Shown here: positions 61,868 through 64,000 of the stretch, one piece after another | Layout: each line of letters opens with the position of its first letter | Numbering within the stretch: position 1 is the first letter of the stretch | Assembly (NCBI RefSeq): GCF_042850985.1 | Contig: NZ_AP031415.1 | Coordinates: forward strand, 1,116,001-1,180,000 | DNA: 64,000 bases | Source of the DNA: Allocoprobacillus sp002160865 | Lineage (GTDB): Bacteria; Bacillota_I; Bacilli_A; Erysipelotrichales; Coprobacillaceae | Direction of reading: 5' to 3' | Notes under the pieces: generated by a model | Database searches by the model: none | Told to the model about the DNA's origin: nothing | The model's input: only the letters and a program-made list of their open reading frames with translations | Made by a program: the position numbers and the translations under genes

Positions 61868-62721
61868 ATGGAGAAATTAGCATTAAAACTTGATGGTGTT
61901 ACAAAACATTATAAGGACTTTACTTTAGATAATATTTCTTTTCATGTGCCTGAAGGAAGTATCGTAGGTTTAATTGGTGAAATGGGGCAGGAAAAAGTAC
62001 AACGATTCATTCGATATTGGGTTTGACAAATATAGAAAGTGGAACAATCACAATGTTAGGAAGTTCTAACATTGATGAAGTTTCTAAAGATGAAATTGGT
62101 GTTGTTTTTGATGGTAATAATTATCCTGATGAACTCAATCCAAAGCAGTTAGGAAAAGTTTTTGCGAATATTTATAAAACATGGGATATGAACACATATG
62201 AAAAAATGTTAGTCAAATTTCAATTGCCAATGAATAAAAAAATCAAGAATTTTTCTAAAGGAATGAAGATGAAATATTCTATATCTGTAGCTTTTTCACA
62301 TCATTCAAAATTACTGGTTCTTGATGAAGCCACAAGTGGTTTGGATCCAATTGTGAGAGATGAGATATTGGATATGTTATTAGACTTTATTCAAGATGAA
62401 GAACATTCTGTTTTGATTTCATCTCATATTACAAGTGATTTAGAAAAAGTAGCTGATTATATTGTATTTATTCATGAAGGTAAGATTATTTTTTCAAAAC
62501 CTAAAGATGAACTGTTAGAAAAATATGGTATTATGAAATGTGGTGCGGCTCAATTTGATGCATTGGATAAGGAAGATATGATTGCATATAGAAAACAAGA
62601 TTATGAATGGCAGGTATTGGTTGCTGATAGACAGAAAGCTGAAAAGAAATATCCAAAAGCAATGGTTATACCAGCCAATATTGATGAAATTATGTTGATG
62701 TATGTAAAGGGGGCTTGTTAA
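61868..62721 (+). pseudogene. ABC transporter ATPase broken by a one-base frameshift in Walker A
   Basis: From ATG 61868 the frame reads MEKLALKLDGVTKHYKDFTL to VGLIGE, then hits a stop at 62024-62026. A second frame, open from 61981 to 62721, continues exactly where the first fails: NGAGKSTTIHSILGLTNIESG. Restoring one A in the run at 61980-61982 (GAAATGGGG to GAAAATGGGG) gives an intact Walker A GENGAGKST and one 284-residue ATPase. Downstream signature FSKGM and Walker B LLVLDEATSGLDP are normal. So it is a recent indel, a phase-variable site or an assembly error. It lies between the GntR gene and the permease. Confidence 0.88.
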
Positions 62722-63324
62722 ATGAAAGGCTTATTATTAAAAGATTATTACATTGTCAAAAATAGTTTATTGATTTTAACGGTTGTATTTATCATTATTG
62801 GAGCAAGTCTATCTCATCTTTCAACACCATGGGTATTAACGGTACTGGCAACAGTCTTATTAGGAATGATTGTAACAACGACAATTACTTTAGATAAAAC
62901 ATCTAGATGGATTAAAACAGTTCTTACAACAAGGATTTCTAGAAGAACTTATGTTGATAGTAAATATATTTCTTATTTAGGAATAAGTTTAATTGGATTG
63001 GTTTTTGGAATTGTTTTTGGATATATTGCTTCAACTGTCATTGGTTCAAACAATGATGGAGTGATGATATTTGTTTGTATTAGTGTTGCCATGGCTTTAC
63101 TTGCTGGTGGAATCATTTTACCGTTCTATTTTCTTACTGATGAAACAAAAAGTATTCTAGGCTCAATTATTTCTTATCCTGTGTCTGCAGGTATATTCAT
63201 TGGATTGTTCCTTCTTTTAGGAAATCATTTATCAACATATCTTATTGTTTTAACTGTATCCCTTGTTGTTTATATCATATCTTGGATTTTGACAAAAAAG
63301 GTATTGTTGATAAGAGATTTGTGA
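62722..63324 (+). CDS. ABC-2-type permease linked to the GntR operon
   Basis: A 200-residue membrane protein with about six helices and almost no soluble part. The start MKGLLLKDYYIVKNSLLIL is typical of the short ABC2-type permeases paired with YtrA-type regulators and single ATPases. It begins directly after the ATPase stop codon (TAAATG), so it depends on that gene for translation coupling. If the ATPase is truly broken the permease would be orphaned. Substrate unknown. Confidence 0.85.
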   Translation: MKGLLLKDYYIVKNSLLILTVVFIIIGASLSHLSTPWVLTVLATVLLGMIVTTTITLDKTSRWIKTVLTTRISRRTYVDSKYISYLGISLIGLVFGIVFGYIASTVIGSNNDGVMIFVCISVAMALLAGGIILPFYFLTDETKSILGSIISYPVSAGIFIGLFLLLGNHLSTYLIVLTVSLVVYIISWILTKKVLLIRDL

Positions 63325-63340
63325 TGTTGTTATTAATTTG

Positions 63341-63379
63341 ATGAAAAAACTGTACTTTATAAAGGTACAGTTTTTTCAT
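63341..63379. terminator. Bidirectional terminator after the permease
   Basis: Perfect 15-bp arms ATGAAAAAACTGTAC / GTACAGTTTTTTCAT with a 9-base centre; A-run and T-run on opposite sides. Confidence 0.9.
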
Positions 63380-63456
63380 ATATAAATAATGAGTTTCAAT
63401 ATCTATATTTTCATATGAATTTTAATTCATTGACATAAAATTTTTATTCAATTAAG

Positions 63457-63577
63457 ATTGAAATTGAGGAAGATCTTGTTCAGAATCAAGATATGCTTAA
63501 TGAACCAGTTTTAACAAGATTGGCATAAAAATAATGCTCATATTATTATTGGATGGATATTACAGGAAGGTAGATAA
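63457..63577 (+). pseudogene. Remnant resembling an aldo/keto reductase C-terminus
   Basis: Two short fragments in adjacent frames, DLVQNQDMLNEPVLTRLA then (after TAA and a frame change) NNAHIIIGWILQEGR, line up with the aldo/keto reductase segment of the type NPVLTKIAEKYxKTxAQVxLRWLIQRG. No start, no upstream domain, and stops at 63526 and 63532. It reads as a decayed gene tail of about 40 codons. The match is by eye and short, so it is tentative. Confidence 0.4.
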
Positions 63578-63602
63578 AATTATTACTTTATCTATCTTAT
63601 TT
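63570..63602 (+). terminator. Possible weak terminator after the remnant
   Basis: TAGATAAA-N8-TTTATCTA hairpin, followed by a T-rich stretch; low stability. Confidence 0.4.
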
Positions 63603-63678
63603 TCATTATCAAAAGTTTAGTACTCTATTTTCACTTTTTTTGTCTTTCATGTTAAGATATAAATAGGGGTGACGTATT

Positions 63679-64000
63679 TTGGAACAGAATTTATTATTAG
63701 ATTTTTCACATATATATCCTGCTAATATTGGAAATGATGTTAATCATCTTATACGAATAGATTTAAGTGATATTGAAGGGACTGATATGTATTGTAGTCA
63801 TGAAGCTATGTTAGAAATTCAAAGACGTTTAAATAATTATGGACCTGAAGGTATTCATTTTTTGGATAATGGAAATTACCATTATATGACAAAGGTATTT
63901 GTTGATAAAATCAAAAAGCCATTTTCCCTTGTTTTGTTTGATCATCATACCGATATGCTTCAACCTATGATTCATGATTTAACAAGCTGTGGAAGTTGGG
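63679..64000 (+). CDS. Arginase-family protein, 3' end outside window
   Basis: Frame open from TTG 63679 to the window edge (107 residues visible). Start chosen because GGGGTGA lies 8-9 bases upstream and MEQNLLLDFSHIYP is in register; the next in-frame ATG is at 63787, inside a conserved block. IEGTDMYCSHEAMLEIQRRL, GPEGIHFLDNGNYHYMTK and LVLFDHHTDML match the clostridial ureohydrolase (arginase-like) family, in which the DHHxD motif binds Mn2+. Truncated, so activity cannot be judged. Confidence 0.8.
   Translation, partial: MEQNLLLDFSHIYPANIGNDVNHLIRIDLSDIEGTDMYCSHEAMLEIQRRLNNYGPEGIHFLDNGNYHYMTKVFVDKIKKPFSLVLFDHHTDMLQPMIHDLTSCGSW

Noticed and set aside
61979..62030. Programmed -1 frameshifting as the explanation for the split ABC ATPase.
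   Set aside because: No proper slippery heptamer lies at the point where the frames must join, and slipping at the later A-run would leave a non-consensus Walker A; an indel is simpler.
63380..63456. A promoter or small RNA between the permease terminator and the reductase remnant.
   Set aside because: AT-rich sequence with a lone TTGACA near 63430 but no -10 at a sensible distance and no hairpin.

Overview
The window looks like a core chromosomal segment of a low-GC, AT-biased Firmicute. Every well-supported promoter is the vegetative TTGACA / TATAAT type, Shine-Dalgarno sequences are strong (AGGAGG), and HrcA/CIRCE heat-shock control, EzrA, the YlxM-Ffh-RpsP-KhpA-RimM-TrmD-RplS-RbgA-RnhB order and Prp-type L27 processing are all Firmicute traits. 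An alpha/beta-type small acid-soluble spore protein gene implies spore formation. My best guess is an Erysipelotrichales/Coprobacillaceae-like gut anaerobe (Rnf complex, acetate kinase, short SMC), but this is inference from gene content only. I see no insertion sequence, prophage, CRISPR array or rRNA; one tRNA (Leu, CAA) is present.

Layout. 1-1.5 kb: end of an rnf operon (rnfE partial, rnfA, a small Cys-rich membrane protein, an unusually short rnfB). 1.5-5.7 kb: autoregulated MarR repressor plus heterodimeric ABC exporter. 5.8-8.5 kb: thioredoxin, then convergent HD-domain protein and rRNA methyltransferase, then DNA-3-methyladenine glycosylase. 8.5-10.5 kb: tRNA-Leu, a pRiA4b ORF-3-like protein and an esterase. 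10.5-15.6 kb: rpsD with its leader, ezrA, cysteine desulfurase and thiI. 15.6-23.2 kb: spore protein, ackA, nrnA, an unrecognised membrane protein and a giant Sel1-repeat protein. 23.3-25.4 kb: two-component system. 25.4-43.9 kb: chromosome segregation, SRP, translation and topology block (smc, ftsY, ylxM, ffh, P-type ATPase, rpsP, khpA, rimM, trmD, rplS, lepB, rbgA, rnhB, an AadA-like gene, dprA, topA, trmFO, xerC). 44-53.9 kb: rplU-prp-rpmA-obg, ruvAB, comEA-comEC-holA, L-serine dehydratase, hemW. 53.9-58.6 kb: hrcA-grpE-dnaK-dnaJ under two CIRCE operators. 58.6-61.2 kb: rpmB (minus strand), yloU/asp23 family, fakA. 61.5-63.3 kb: YtrA-like GntR regulator, an ABC ATPase broken by a one-base indel in its Walker A, and a permease. 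63.4-64 kb: a decayed aldo/keto-reductase-like remnant, then the start of an arginase-family gene cut by the window edge.

How the genes work together. Most of the window is ribosome, tRNA and protein-export biogenesis. Ribosomal genes carry candidate autoregulatory leaders (S4, L19, L21), and L27 is made with an N-terminal extension next to the protease that removes it. DNA repair and uptake genes (tag, ruvAB, dprA, comEA, comEC, topA, xerC) are interleaved with them. Several operons contain intrinsic terminators between consecutive co-directional genes (khpA/rimM, topA/trmFO, dnaK/dnaJ), suggesting graded expression.

The least ordinary parts are: (i) the rnf end, where RnfB stops after its first Fe-S motif and is preceded by a 61-residue membrane protein with a matching CX2CX4C motif; (ii) the nrnA / unknown membrane protein / 27-repeat Sel1 protein cluster; (iii) 12-bp perfect inverted repeats at the two-component and ftsY promoters; and (iv) the Walker A frameshift in the GntR-linked ABC transporter. 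None of these is proven to be a new system from sequence alone.
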